Source: Ctena decussata (taxonomy: Eukaryota; Mollusca; Bivalvia; Lucinida; Lucinidae). From it: a stretch of 64,000 nt of DNA. Shown here one piece after another: positions 39,301 through 45,035 of this stretch. Each line of letters starts with the position of its first letter. The stretch's first letter is position 1. The stretch is taken from NCBI GenBank assembly GCA_963989385.1, contig OZ022503.1, positions 92,514,638-92,578,637 on the forward strand, in the 5' to 3' direction. The translations under genes were made by a program, and so were the position numbers. The notes beneath the pieces were generated by a model. That model saw nothing but the letters and a program-made list of their open reading frames with translations. It was not told where the DNA came from and ran no database searches.

Positions 39301-41809
39301 CAGCTCAAGAACATGGCAGAGATCTCACAGAGGATGCCATTGATGCCTCTTATAGTATGTTTTAGAATTGTCCGCCTTTCTTGTCCTGTGCCCAAGATAC
39401 AGTGGGCCTCTAAACCACACTGTCCCTAAAGCCACTAAGCTATAGGAATCATTACCTTTACCTTCCTATATTCACTGCTGTGATCTATTCATAGAAATAC
39501 CCAAACAATATGGTGCTAAGGAGATTCATTTTTCTCACAAGCCTAAAATAATAAATATCTTTAAAGACACAATTATTCCATACTATGAAGAGAGCCGTGT
39601 CTTGGCAACTATCCTGTTGTGTCATTTCGAGTATGAGACAGGGAAATTTCTTTGATAGACAGCACTTTCATCAGTGGAGTGATGCATTATAGGATAAAGA
39701 CAGCTTATGAACAAGAATATTTGAGCCGCGACACGAGAAAACCAACAAAATGGTTGTGCGCCCAGCGCACTCAGATCAGCCTGGGCATCCGCCCAGTCTG
39801 ATCAGAGTCTTCGCTGTCCGCATAAAGGTATCTTACACCCTTAGGTACCCTTTGAGCGCTTAGCAAAGTGTCTGATCGGACTGCCTGGATGCCCAGGCTG
39901 ATCTCAGTCTGCACTGGGCGCACAACCACTTGTTGGTTTTGTCGTGTTGCGGCTCATTTGTTTTCAAATGTTCTGACAAATGCCATAGGTTACAATGATA
40001 GCTGATTTACCCATTTTAGAGCAAGACATACAATATTTAATGACTTACTTCTTACAGAATCTCGACTTGGAGCTTCATACTTAGATGGTACCAGCAGGTC
40101 TGAATTGTTAAGAAGTCTCGAGACAACAGACACAGAATCATTAGCTTCTACAAGTAAGTAAGCTGCTTAATTCTAAGTATTGAGGAAATGACCTCTAAAA
40201 GCAATATTTTTTTCATTTAGATCCTTTGTTGAATATTACAAGTATATAACTTGTCAGGGAAAATTGTTTGAATAAAATATTGTTTAAACAAATTTTAAGT
40301 GCCGAGTTGGAAATTACAGAGCAAGCAGTGTAGACCAGGCACACACTGCACCCATGTATTAGCAACAGGGTACCATTACATTCTAAGTACTGAGGCAAGG
40401 CTCCTGATCAGAGTCTGGACTGTTTTGCTACTGTGCCAGCTATTTCAATAAGACCACAGTTTTATGGAAATGGTCAGAGCTTCAGATAAGAAGGGGTATT
40501 GAGGACAATTTAAAGATATTTTTTCTTATTTCTCAATGACAACATATGTTGTCACCTCACATTAGAAATGTCTCGTTGAGAATGTGGAGAATTATCTGTG
40601 TTAGCCCTTCTTATCTGGAGCACTGAGTGGTGATCTGTTTTTGCATAGTCTGCATAGAAGGTATATGAGAACCGAACATGCCCAGACTAACCTGTGCTGT
40701 CTTGTCAGTGCATGTGCATTCTTAAAAGAAAATGGGAATTAGAAAGTGATCAGAAATCTGGACCCAGTTGTTCAAAACTAACGACATCGTTAGGTAACGT
40801 TTCGTTAAAATTTCAAAAATCAATATCTCAAATACGCCAATATTTTTTGTTGAAAAAATGTGAGAAGCTTTTGCACTGCAAAAGCTTTTCACATTTTTTC
40901 AACAAAAAATATCAGTGTATTTGGTTATGAAGTAGTAAAACACTTAATGAGCTGACCTCTTAACGAGCTTGTTAGGCTAACGATGCTTTGAACAACCGGG
41001 TCCAGATCTGTACAGAATGATCAGGGTCTTCAACTAGCTTTGTTAGATTGATTCTTCAGGATCTATAAATTGTAGATACAAACCAATAGAGTATGCAAGC
41101 CTTTGCTGTTCTGGTATGCCCTGAGTCTCTGCATTACTAGGATCCATTTTATTGCTTCGATAGCTAAATTTCTTTCGTTGCCAATTGATAATGGAATAGT
41201 GTCTTAATCAATTTTTTTTCCTTAAACACTGGCCCATGAAAAATCTGCTGTTTAATTTGCGAAAAAGGAAATATCAGGATTGTCTTTTAGCTTGCTTGTA
41301 CCAAAGTTTAGAAAAAAACTGTTGTTGTCTATATGGCATTGTCAGCTGTTTGGCTGTTTTGGTTAAGGGATATGGGTGCATCACCATATTACAAAGGGAA
41401 ATAACTTGTAGGCTTCTTTGGACAACATAGCCATTTCAAATGGGGGTCTACTCTTAATGGAAAGAATTTGCTCCTCAAGGAGCAAATTCTATCCTATAAG
41501 AGTTGACCCAATTCAGAAGGGAGTCAGAAATGAAAACAGCAGTTGCTTCCCCTGAAAATGGACCAGTTCACCTTAACATTTTTGTCAGCTGAGACTGAAA
41601 AAAGCTAGCAGTCTTCATAATGTATTCCTTTGTTTTATAATCACTGAAGGATAAAGAAAATTTTATTTGTAGTATCACTGGAGACCAAAAGAAGGGGCTT
41701 TGATGAACAAGAGATTAATCTGTTAAACCAGGTCAGAAGATTACGACAAAAGCTAGCCACTGAGAGTAGAAACAAACGACCTCCTCCATTACATCATTCA
41801 GATGATTAG
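311..41809 (+). CDS. TBC1D31: TBC1 domain family member 31 (WDR67) orthologue, 5' end off window
   Basis: Exons: 311-466, 1069-1184, 3528-3706, 4139-4287, 4849-5008, 5850-6050, 7101-7265, 8535-8614, 9240-9386, 14016-14149, 16464-16597, 30409-30588, 30901-31080, 31705-31757, 32701-32853, 33684-33819, 34454-34546, 35284-35424, 38193-38387, 39198-39354, 40058-40153, 41673-41809 (stop TAG). All have AG/GT borders and the phases join without a break (about 1046 residues; the human protein is about 1066). Exons 1-7 carry WD40-type repeats (SGRYALTTSADTAQLWDLD in exon 3). Exons 8-12 carry the TBC region (MFIWRSILRLPENHTAY, WFEYFPNPPIN, FSNHPSFLLM). Exons 13-22 are charged coiled coil (QERERIRLEELDYLR) and end in a conserved LNQVRRLRQKL segment. 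The family is a centriolar-satellite and centrosome protein whose TBC domain resembles Rab-GAPs; catalysis is uncertain. Recognised from memory of the human protein. The roughly 27 N-terminal residues lie upstream of the window. Intron 11 hosts a homeobox gene, and exon 10 is preceded by a tandem array of its own 5' part. Confidence 0.95.
1473..1832. mobile_element. Short inverted-repeat element (MITE) in TBC1D31 intron 2
   Basis: Ends match as inverted repeats of roughly 40 bases: CCTATAGGTCGGTCGCGCTA at left and the complement of CCTATAGCCCGGTCGCGATA at right. There is no coding capacity. Confidence 0.7.
1993..3027. mobile_element. TATGCCCCCGAAGG-type non-autonomous element with internal tandem units
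   Basis: Opens tatgcccccgaaggaacttc followed by gtccgtccgt repeats, and closes ccttcgggggcattcgttac. The body is five or six diverged units of 150-170 bases, each with a phrase like ccaaggtcaaggccac and a tcataacttaaaactac variant. Confidence 0.75.
3247..3345 (+). repeat. tRNA-like SINE fragment
   Basis: Contains A-box-like gtagctcagttttagagggt and B-box-like gtgagttcaaatc at tRNA spacing. It is too degraded for a functional tRNA. Likely a SINE head. Confidence 0.4.
3528..3706 (+). CDS. TBC1D31: TBC1D31 exon 3 with two in-frame acceptors
   Basis: The exon encodes the WD repeat around WMKGHESAIHSLSVHASGRY. I chose the acceptor ending at 3527 (gcttacag) because the joined protein then aligns without a gap to vertebrate TBC1D31 (CFDT-DTKEMVAWM). 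A second AG at 3478-3479 (gacattag) would start the exon at 3480 and add exactly 48 bases, 16 codons with no stop, in the same frame. Both splice forms would be translatable. The upstream AG has a clearer pyrimidine run than the downstream one. Confidence 0.8.
3707..4848 (+). other. TBC1D31 introns 3-4 around the exon 4139-4287
   Basis: Apart from the exon at 4139-4287 I see no repeat, RNA or frame of note here. Confidence 0.5.
6563..7013. mobile_element. Abundant palindromic element family, copy interrupted by another MITE
   Basis: This family has near-palindromic arms: ggtgtatgggtac, an acaacttttgtgacttcctg block, a central aaggaaagaatttgctcct type block with its inverse, and a mirrored tail. 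Here it is split at 6679/6888 by the AACCCTTAAAGCGCC element. At least fourteen copies occur in the window. Confidence 0.65.
6679..6887. mobile_element. AACCCTTAAAGCGCCAA MITE, copy 1
   Basis: Terminal inverted repeat AACCCTTAAAGCGCCAA with a TTA flank on both sides, and a perfect central palindrome around ggctcattatgagcc (about 6811-6825). Nested in the palindromic family copy 6563-7013. Confidence 0.8.
7101..7265 (+). CDS. TBC1D31: TBC1D31 exon 7, linker between WD40 and TBC regions
   Basis: It encodes 55 residues beginning PPAPLVKV (conserved with vertebrates) and continuing into a basic, proline- and alanine-rich, probably disordered linker. The donor is GAG|gtgctg, weak against the usual gtragt, but it is the only one that keeps phase with the next exon (KDLPDGLNMERL, which starts at 8535). 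Confidence 0.75.
7852..8089. mobile_element. TGAGCCGYGACACGACAAAA MITE, copy 1
   Basis: Terminal inverted repeats TGAGCCGTGACACGACAAAA and TGAGCCGCGACATGACAAAA (complement of the right end). The interior has two opposed copies of a catccagtctgatcag block. Confidence 0.8.
8615..9239 (+). other. TBC1D31 intron 8
   Basis: I see no recognisable element in this intron. Confidence 0.4.
9488..11545. mobile_element. AGCTCGCCTGA element with tandem internal units
   Basis: Bounded by AGCTCGCCTGA and TCAGGCGAGCT. The interior repeats a unit of about 170 bases six or seven times, each containing a tttgatatgatgatagatat type phrase and a cctataggtcaaggtca phrase. Interrupted by the TTAA-flanked element at 9758-10581. 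Confidence 0.75.
9758..10581. mobile_element. TTAA-flanked insertion inside the AGCTCGCCTGA element
   Basis: The host repeat is interrupted exactly between two TTAA copies (9754-9757 and 10582-10585), and the ends read GGTATTTAGA and GTCTACC. A TTAA duplication is the hallmark of piggyBac-type insertion. There is no transposase frame, so it would be a non-autonomous derivative. Confidence 0.6.
11807..11955. repeat. Fragment of the abundant palindromic family
   Basis: Contains the opposed aaagggaagaatttgcttc and ttaagagtagactcctcttt blocks and agaagcaaacaggagg, but lacks the outer arms. Confidence 0.5.
12248..14119 (+). repeat. Tandem array of 18 partial copies of TBC1D31 exon 10 with its acceptor (104-bp unit)
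   Basis: Units start every 104 bases from 12248 to 14016 with no length drift. Each holds about 83 bases of exon 10 (gattctgtcagccctagcta onward) followed by about 21 bases of intron ending in the acceptor tcattacag. Fourteen copies have an AG acceptor and four have AT (starts 12248, 12456, 12560, 13704). Eight copies read ATATTTTGAG, which puts TGA in the exon frame; ten keep ATATTTGGAG. The first copy still reads gttaaactgtg where the others read gttaatttatg, so it preserves the original exon-to-intron join of the duplication. Only the last copy continues to the exon's real donor. Confidence 0.95.
14016..14149 (+). CDS. TBC1D31: TBC1D31 exon 10, last and complete copy of the tandem exon array
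   Basis: Acceptor tcattacag, donor ATGG|gtaagc. It encodes ILSALANWSPIFGETQYLPV and then a stretch ending CFEIIATIM, matching the TBC region of the family. Upstream phase is AG|G after exon 9 and the final G joins TA of the next exon (16464). This copy alone contains the 3' half of the exon (14096-14149). The seventeen upstream copies are truncated after codon GTT. Confidence 0.9.
14206..14432. mobile_element. AGAGCTCTAGATAAG MITE, copy 1
   Basis: Terminal inverted repeat AGAGCTCTAGATAAG, with a subterminal aattatcc-type pair and a central palindrome gtctcgatgagatgg flanked by the inverse pair cccctcatctgaac/gttcagatgagggg. Confidence 0.75.
14811..16072. repeat. Tandem array of about 13 units of 96-100 bp
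   Basis: Units begin ccttatttactcccaaaaac and end gcattaacaaggcacaac. Copies differ mainly in the length of one A run and in a C/T at attagaCCagag/attagaCTagag. The array lies in the intron directly after exon 10. I see no exon sequence or splice acceptor within the unit, so it is not an exon array like the one before it. Confidence 0.92.
16217..16436. mobile_element. GGGGARAGTCKGGTAACTTC MITE, copy 1
   Basis: Terminal inverted repeats of about 24 bases ending GGGGAAAGTCTGGTAACTTC, with a central palindrome around ggctcatcatgagcc. It ends 27 bases before the TBC1D31 exon at 16464, so the exon's polypyrimidine tract directly abuts it. Confidence 0.8.
16624..16845. repeat. Palindromic family copy, TBC1D31 intron 11
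   Basis: Starts 27 bases after the donor of exon 11; both arms present. Confidence 0.55.
17466..17665. mobile_element. AGAGCTCTAGATAAG MITE, copy 2
   Basis: Ends cagagctccagataa and ttatctggagcactg, with a central gtctctgcgagac palindrome. Confidence 0.7.
17945..18160. repeat. Palindromic family copy
   Basis: Arms gtgaatggatacagtttcaa and aaattggagatatacccat; centre tttgctcctttcagagcaaa. Confidence 0.5.
18535..19335. mobile_element. TATGTCCCCCTCC-type element with five tandem units
   Basis: Opens with a gtccccctcc/gggagggggc hairpin, then repeats a unit of about 155 bases carrying a ttatgggagttatgaccctt variant five times. The right end is not clear. Confidence 0.5.
19975..20220. repeat. 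Palindromic family copy
   Basis: Arms gaatgggtacactatcag and gtgtgtgtatacatctgaag. Directly followed by a tRNA-like SINE on the other strand. Confidence 0.5.
20280..20560 (-). repeat. tRNA-related SINE fragment
   Basis: Contains the gcagtggaatcctgtttatg phrase shared with 27815-27840 and 55470-55490 and a degraded tRNA-like head on the minus strand. Not a functional tRNA. Confidence 0.45.
20793..22710. mobile_element. TATGCCCCCGTGACGATAG element, copy 1, interrupted
   Basis: Opens atgcccccgtgacgatagtc then gggggcat and tctgtctgtc repeats; closes cacgggggcatcattagtg and acagacacaattttctagt. It has four or five internal units of about 165 bases with a phrase like atcaactcctcccacagttt. Interrupted by the AGTCCGTTTGCTCCCAA element. 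Upstream neighbour of the homeobox gene. Confidence 0.8.
21267..22037. mobile_element. AGTCCGTTTGCTCCCAA inverted-repeat element
   Basis: 771 bp with terminal inverted repeat AGTCCGTTTGCTCCCAA..TTGGGAGCAAACGGACT, and an inner gcaaacgg pair. It contains no frame I recognise. Inserted in the middle of an internal unit of the surrounding element. Confidence 0.75.
22711..24112 (+). other. 5' flank of the homeobox gene
   Basis: Holds a palindromic family fragment (22835-23015) and a T-rich tract (23140-23220). The last 0.9 kb shows no repeat I recognise and is where a promoter should be; a tatatatgg at about 23669-23677 is the only TATA-like string I noted, weak evidence alone. Confidence 0.4.
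24113..25006 (+). CDS. Single-exon TALE-class homeobox transcription factor, SPILE-like
   Basis: An uninterrupted 297-residue frame inside TBC1D31 intron 11, same strand. The start is supported by an in-frame TGA 24 bases upstream (24089-24091), A at -3 and G at +4. The homeodomain lies at about residues 166-228. The TALE three-residue loop insertion is visible as NPYPS (190-194), and helix 3 reads QVKAWFANKRNR (211-222) with W, F, N and R at the expected DNA-contact places; position 50 is Ala, unlike Gly in PBX or Ile in MEIS/TGIF. Residues about 90-155 are heptad-like and probably coiled coil. The N-terminus has no PBC or MEIS domain that I can see. The divergent homeodomain, the lack of introns and the likely mollusc host fit the expanded spiralian TALE (SPILE) genes, known for roles in early embryonic patterning. 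SPILE membership is inference; a divergent PBX- or IRX-related gene or a retrocopy is the alternative. Confidence 0.85.
   Translation: MALLLKTMPTNSNVNIEYEKLKSNPMFDELQATLIRDVQRTTNIPVTLIERTRRDESNSELDPTMVAVQEANLQSDFQQIIPTGDVKIFELQNFYNSQCAQIETERNEEITKLKEQNMLSVSQYQNKLEKIHLDHDQQRMHLTNRVTASLELLKMSLPSNSDSGNKSRSRQLNNRAVAIMTDWFERHIDNPYPSDEVKMVLAERGNISLGQVKAWFANKRNRTSNTKPKKQKLQVERRLLSICTELCNDTPRQTPRLYGDIIQQLSDIVNSSQVFNPNLRTNLNNSSGDEQDAGHSD
25216..26328. mobile_element. TATGCCCCCGTGACGATAG element, copy 2
   Basis: Same ends and orientation as 20793-22710, and uninterrupted except for a local duplication of a 50-60 base piece near 25845-25905. It begins 209 bases after the homeobox stop codon, so it may lie in the 3' untranslated region. 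Confidence 0.8.
26946..27271. repeat. Tandem array, about 8 units of 41 bp
   Basis: The unit reads like cagtactgatgcagcatgaa followed by acctaagtactttatacagta, with scattered substitutions between copies. Confidence 0.85.
27380..27735. repeat. Palindromic family copies
   Basis: One fragment near 27395-27490 is followed by a fuller copy (27490-27735) with agaagcaaacatagtcacaa and ggtgttttcatgtacc arms. Confidence 0.5.
27795..27940 (-). repeat. tRNA-derived SINE
   Basis: On the minus strand: agcccaagtagctcaaaagg (A box) and a gtgggtgtgagatc B-box-like segment, then the shared aaacagggttccactgcac tail. Confidence 0.55.
28194..28345 (+). repeat. tRNA-Gly-derived SINE, copy 1
   Basis: The head 28194-28268 folds as a tRNA: ggagcgg..cttctcc acceptor ends, A box tagtatagtggataaca, a 5-bp anticodon stem ctgga/tccag with loop cttccaa (anticodon TCC) and a B box agatcgatccc. 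It runs straight into a conserved body (gagactttaagccgagatcc), so it is a SINE rather than a tRNA gene. A second copy lies inverted at 46262-46420. Confidence 0.7.
28478..29428. repeat. Tandem array, about 19 units of 49-53 bp
   Basis: Each unit contains gaaaatactcatatgtaccc followed by a tatactatagcacttgaaca variant. Subtypes run in blocks (an aaaaaatgtt block near 28640-28790, a cttgagcaacatatgtcg block near 28925-29045), suggesting local duplication. The minus strand is open for 111 codons across part of it purely because of the periodicity. Confidence 0.9.
29429..29484. repeat. Single inverted unit capping the 51-bp array
   Basis: Reads the array unit in reverse complement (gggtacatatgagtattttc, acgacatttgttg) right after the last forward unit, making a hairpin with it. 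Confidence 0.85.
29594..29658. repeat. Perfect 30-bp-arm hairpin
   Basis: ttcaaccacaggcatttgac and its complement flank a ttttgaggcctcaaaa centre. No further context recognised. Confidence 0.8.
29670..30408 (+). other. End of TBC1D31 intron 11
   Basis: Holds a minus-strand tRNA-like fragment (about 29745-29815) and a plus-strand one (29862-29935). Otherwise I see nothing before the acceptor at 30408. Confidence 0.4.
31380..31600. repeat. Palindromic family copy in TBC1D31 intron 13
   Basis: Contains ttgcctcccttctaaacgg, the opposed tttctttgtccagaaaagca block and aggtgtacccatacacc. Confidence 0.5.
31801..32028. mobile_element. AGGTTATAAAACTTTTTT inverted-repeat element
   Basis: Terminal inverted repeat AGGTTATAAAACTTTTTT plus gctcaactcagctgag on each side, and a second inner palindrome at aaaatgccaac/gttggcatttt (31937-31965). 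Confidence 0.75.
32380..32593. mobile_element. GGGGARAGTCKGGTAACTTC MITE, copy 2
   Basis: Ends GGGGAGAGTCGGGTAACTTC and its complement, with a central ggctcattatgagcc palindrome. Lies about 107 bases upstream of the exon at 32701. Confidence 0.8.
33101..33246. repeat. Long imperfect hairpin
   Basis: The arms ataaatttcatttttccaat and the gttcatggaagtatgaacac block reappear inverted at 33190-33246, around a gacacccgaagggcattc centre. It may be one end of a larger element reaching about 33510. Confidence 0.6.
33870..34079. mobile_element. AACCCTTAAAGCGCCAA MITE, copy 2
   Basis: Same ends and central ggctcatgatgagcc palindrome as 6679-6887, in the opposite orientation by its internal gcagacg block. 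Begins about 50 bases after the donor of the exon 33684-33819. Confidence 0.8.
34225..34440. repeat. Palindromic family copy
   Basis: Contains aaccaacttttgtggctccc and tcctcttggatttaatc, the diverged mirrored centre. It ends just before the acceptor at 34453. Confidence 0.5.
34690..35100. repeat. Diverged tandem repeat, 2.5 units of about 155 bp
   Basis: The phrases gattttatgatatttttcag and gttagagccatgatacttg occur at about 34747-34795 and 34902-34942, with a weaker third at 35030-35075. Confidence 0.6.
35716..37546. mobile_element. TATACCCCCGCTTTGAAAAA element with 166-bp tandem units
   Basis: Opens tatacccccgctttgaaaaa, then gtgggggg and tccgtccgtc; closes gcgggggtatagtcggcttg and acagttctagtt. 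The middle is about seven units of 166 bp (phrases tgttgtatcgtgggattgca, cgtcaaagatttctccacaa). A second internal head (tttgaaaaagtggggggtat) at 36901 suggests two elements fused or a recombinant. Minus-strand frames of 90-160 codons here are periodic artefacts. Confidence 0.8.
37790..37985. repeat. Palindromic family copy
   Basis: aaaggggaacaactttttgg arm and a cctctaataacaaattctt mirrored centre. Confidence 0.5.
38504..38600 (+). repeat. tRNA-like SINE head
   Basis: A box tggctcagtggttagagca and B box ggtttgaatccc at tRNA spacing, but the anticodon stem is poorly paired. Not a functional tRNA. Confidence 0.5.
38823..39052. mobile_element. AAACCACTCAATAAACCACA inverted-repeat element
   Basis: About 35-base imperfect terminal inverted repeats; the right end complements to AAACCACTTGATGAATCACA. 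An inner pair is atctcatgct/agcatgagat. Confidence 0.7.
39722..39955. mobile_element. TGAGCCGYGACACGACAAAA MITE, copy 2
   Basis: Ends TGAGCCGCGACACGAGAAAA and the complement of TTTTGTCGTGTTGCGGCTCA. The interior is like 7852-8089. Confidence 0.8.
40475..40626. mobile_element. AGAGCTCTAGATAAG MITE, internally deleted copy 3
   Basis: Ends cagagcttcagataagaag and cttcttatctggagcactg are intact, but one side of the central palindrome is lost. Confidence 0.6.
40760..41003. mobile_element. GGACCCAGTTGTTCAAA MITE, copy 1
   Basis: Terminal inverted repeat GGACCCAGTTGTTCAAA, and a central near-perfect hairpin at the gcttttgcactgcaaaagc block (about 40867-40885). Other copies lie at 46727-46947 and 53286-53527, with a truncated one at 28008-28193. 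Confidence 0.8.
41365..41575. repeat. Palindromic family copy before the last TBC1D31 exon
   Basis: Mirrored centre gaatttgctcctcaagg with its inverse agcaaattc; arms gggatatgggtgcatcacc and aaaatggaccagttcacc. Confidence 0.55.
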
Positions 41810-43120
41810 CTTTGCATCATGGGAATATTATGTGACATCATGACTGTTATTAATTGTCAAGCCAGTTTTGACATTACCTTCTGTGTAGAAAATGTTGTGT
41901 GGATTTGCGGCTGAGGCAGCCCTACTGAGATTGTAAGATTTCTCAATATTCAATGGAACACTAAAGGATGTCAGCATGGCCATCATTAACATTTAGACAA
42001 GATTGTTTCTGTGGAGAATTTCTCAGTAGAAATAATTCCACAAGAATTTCAGGAAGGGCAATGATGCAAAACACGGGGCTGGTCTCATCTCAAATATAAA
42101 CAGAAGGAAAATGGGACTGCAGTGTCACACCTACTTGCCAAAGCATGTGCGACAAGAAATAATTGGTTACTAGGGCCGGTTCTTTTCCCAGTTTCTAACA
42201 TGTTCACTCCCAGGTTTATATATTTTCCACATATTTATAAAGGGAAAAACTTTTGTGACTTCCTCAAGGGAGCATATTGTTTCCTTTATGGGATTCCGAT
42301 ACTGACATACAATCAGAAGCAACTCTATCATTTTGGCCTCCTGTAAGAACAAATTCAAAAGGATTTATTAGCCAGGGAAGTAAATAGGTAGTCACAATTA
42401 TTGTTCCCCTTTGTAAAATTGGCCAGAAAAATTAGGGAGTACCCATTCAAATGTGTATGGGAGATCACCCTGAATGTGCTAATCTCTTGAAAAAGCAGAT
42501 TCTTTACCGTAGAACCCTGCTCTTAAAGAAAAGTAATTGCTCTCTTTGGAGCTCATTCTTTAGGAATCATCCCCCTTGGCTAAGGTCTCATGTAAACCAG
42601 GAAGACAGTACGCAATTTTGCTGAAATTGTCTCCATTGTAGAGCATCTAAACCATGGTGGTGTATCTAAACATCTTGAGACTGTTTGTAAATTGTAAGCG
42701 TATCAAGGGTAGCAGCTCACTCTATATTGTTGTCAGTTTTGGATCGGAAATGCTGGCATAAACCTTGGCTGGATAGTCTACAACTGATATTGCAATTTGT
42801 ATGGGATGCTAGCTGCTTTCCTTTCTGTACAACAAAGTTTTATTTATTTGTAGATAGATATCTTGTATACTTTGTATATTACTTGAAAAGATGTGAAATA
42901 GATTTATATAAAATTGTAAACTTTGTTTTATTTACTGTAACCAGTCTTTAGGAAAATGAGGTCCTCTTGTATTGACCGAAAAGGTTAACACTAGAATTCA
43001 GAAGTTGTGGGTTTGATTCTGACTCATGATTCTTCTCCAGTCTCTGTATTGTTTCAGTCTTATCAAGTCCTCTATAGGCCCAGAAAGAACGACATACTGC
43101 TGAAAGGATCATAAAAGCAT
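41810..43120 (+). other. 3' flank of TBC1D31
   Basis: Probably includes the 3' untranslated region; no convincing AATAAA signal could be tied to it. Palindromic family copies lie at 42225-42450 and, degraded, 42480-42620. A tRNA-like SINE piece lies at about 42985-43120. Confidence 0.4.
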
Positions 43121-43301
43121 TCCTGGGCAGGCTTAGACCTCCTAAGCGGTTAACCAGTACTAAATGCACTTACTTCCGCCAGTAGCTGATAACTGCCCTT
43201 CTTCCTTCCGCTGATTCAAGAAGGGCAGTTGTCAGTTACTGGCGGAAATATGTGCACTTAGTATTGGTTAACCGCTTAGGAGGTCTAAGCCTGCCCAGGA
43301 A
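43121..43301. mobile_element. Near-perfect 181-bp hairpin element
   Basis: Arms of about 80 bases (ttcctgggcaggcttagacc at left and its complement at right) around a short cttccttccgctgattc loop. It appears to split a SINE: the tRNA-like piece ends at its left border and a SINE-type tail (gtggacgttaagcatcaaat, then aatc repeats) begins at its right border. Confidence 0.8.
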
Positions 43302-43764
43302 TAGTGTGGTTAGGTTAACTGACCGTCCCGACATGACCATAGCTGTTTACCGTGGACGTTAAGCATCAAATCAATCAATCAATCATATCTTCTGTCAAAC
43401 AAGCTGTAGCCTTAAAAAGTTGGGCCTTTCAACATAAGGGAAAAATAAAATTGGCTAACTTGTAAACTGCCCATTGTGCAGACTGATCAGTCTGCTATCA
43501 GAAAAAAGGAAGAGCAAGGCTTGTCCCGACATTCCATGTTTTGAGGCTGATCCTGATAAATATATATTTTATCACAGTCACTTTTTACATTAGATGCATG
43601 CTGATCACAGTGTACACAGTCAGAAATAAATTTTAGCTGTTTGCTTATATAAGAAGGTAGCTTTTCTATCAGCACAACTAAAACCTAGTTTTAAAAGGAG
43701 TGCTGTTTTTGGACTAAGAAGATTTCAGAGGGTATACAGAGATAGAAACCAAACAAAAACAAGA

Positions 43765-44795
43765 GAATTGGTGGAACCGATGGATGCTCCCCAAAGGTGT
43801 GCAACAGTGAAATGAGTATCCTGATGAAAATGCCCTCTATTTATAAGTGAAATTTCATTTAGTTACCTTTTATACTTTCAAAAATATGCCCTGGACAAGC
43901 AAATGAATGAGAAATAAAAAAGAAGGGAAGTAAGTACAAAATTATTTGCAATAGGGTTATTGTTCTTTTGCTCTGCACTCCCTCTCATTGCTCTCTATCA
44001 ATAGTTCAAGTTCATTACATTTCCTTCAAACTTTTAGAGATACATTCCAAATGAGCAAAATACTGGAAAAACTAAGAAGGGAGCTAACTCCGTAATTACT
44101 TGTTACAGGGTTATGGTTTTTGTGTTCTGCACTTCCTCTCAGTGCCCTCTATCAATGTGTGAAGTTTCATTTACTTCACTTCAATACTTAAGGAGATATG
44201 TTCCTGACAAGCAAAATACTGGAAAAACTAAGAAGGGAGCTAACCCCGTAATTATTTGTGACAGGGTTATGGTTCTTCTGCACTGCCTTTAATTGCCATC
44301 TATCAATGTGTGAAGTTTCACTGAGTTCCCTTTCATACTTTCATAGATATGCTCCGGACAAGCAAAATACTGAAAAAATCTAAGAAGGGAGATAACTTTG
44401 AAATTGTGATAGGGCTATGGTTCTTGTACCCTGCTCTTCTTGTCATTGCCCTCTATCAATGTGTGCAGTTTATTTAGTTCCCTCAAATACTTTCCAAGAT
44501 ATGCTCCAGACAAGCAAAATACTGGAAAAAACTAAGAAGGAAGATAATTTTGTATTTACTTGCAGTAGAATTATGGTTCTTACGCTCTGCACTTTCCACC
44601 ATTGCCCTCTTTCAGTGTGTGAAGTTTCATTGAGTTCCCTCTCTAATACTTTGAGAGATATGCTCTGGAGAAAGTGTGACAGATGGAAGGACAGACGGAC
44701 TGATGGACAAAGCTGTGACTATATGCTCACCCTTTGGGCAGCATAAAAATTAGTCTGAATAGTGATGCTGGGGAGCACATCAAAATAAGTCATTT
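43765..44795. mobile_element. Element with GATGCTCCCCA ends and tandem internal units
   Basis: Opens ggatgctccccaaag and closes gatgctggggagcacatc. Five to six units of about 135 bp carry ctaagaagggagctaact and ccctctatcaatgtgtgaag. An acggactgatggac tract lies near the right end. Confidence 0.65.
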
Positions 44796-44920
44796 TAATT
44801 TTATTACAAAACTTTTTATTTTTTATTCCAATGGCTCCTGGCCTTTACATGCAACATTTATTTTTCAAATAACAAGTTGCGTAAACATACATGTACTGCA
44901 ATTACTGTATTAACCCTAAA

Positions 44921-44999
44921 TACGACAGCAAACAGTGCAGATCCAGATCAGACTGCTCCTAATTGGAGCAGTCTGATCTGGGTCTACACTTTGCTATTC
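44921..44999. repeat. Palindrome, agcagtctgatctggg type
   Basis: ccagatcagactgctcc and its complement meet at aatt; outer pair gcaaacagtg with acactttgc. Confidence 0.75.
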
Positions 45000-45035
45000 A
45001 GTAATCTAGGCCGAAAGTCATTTTGTTCAAATGTT

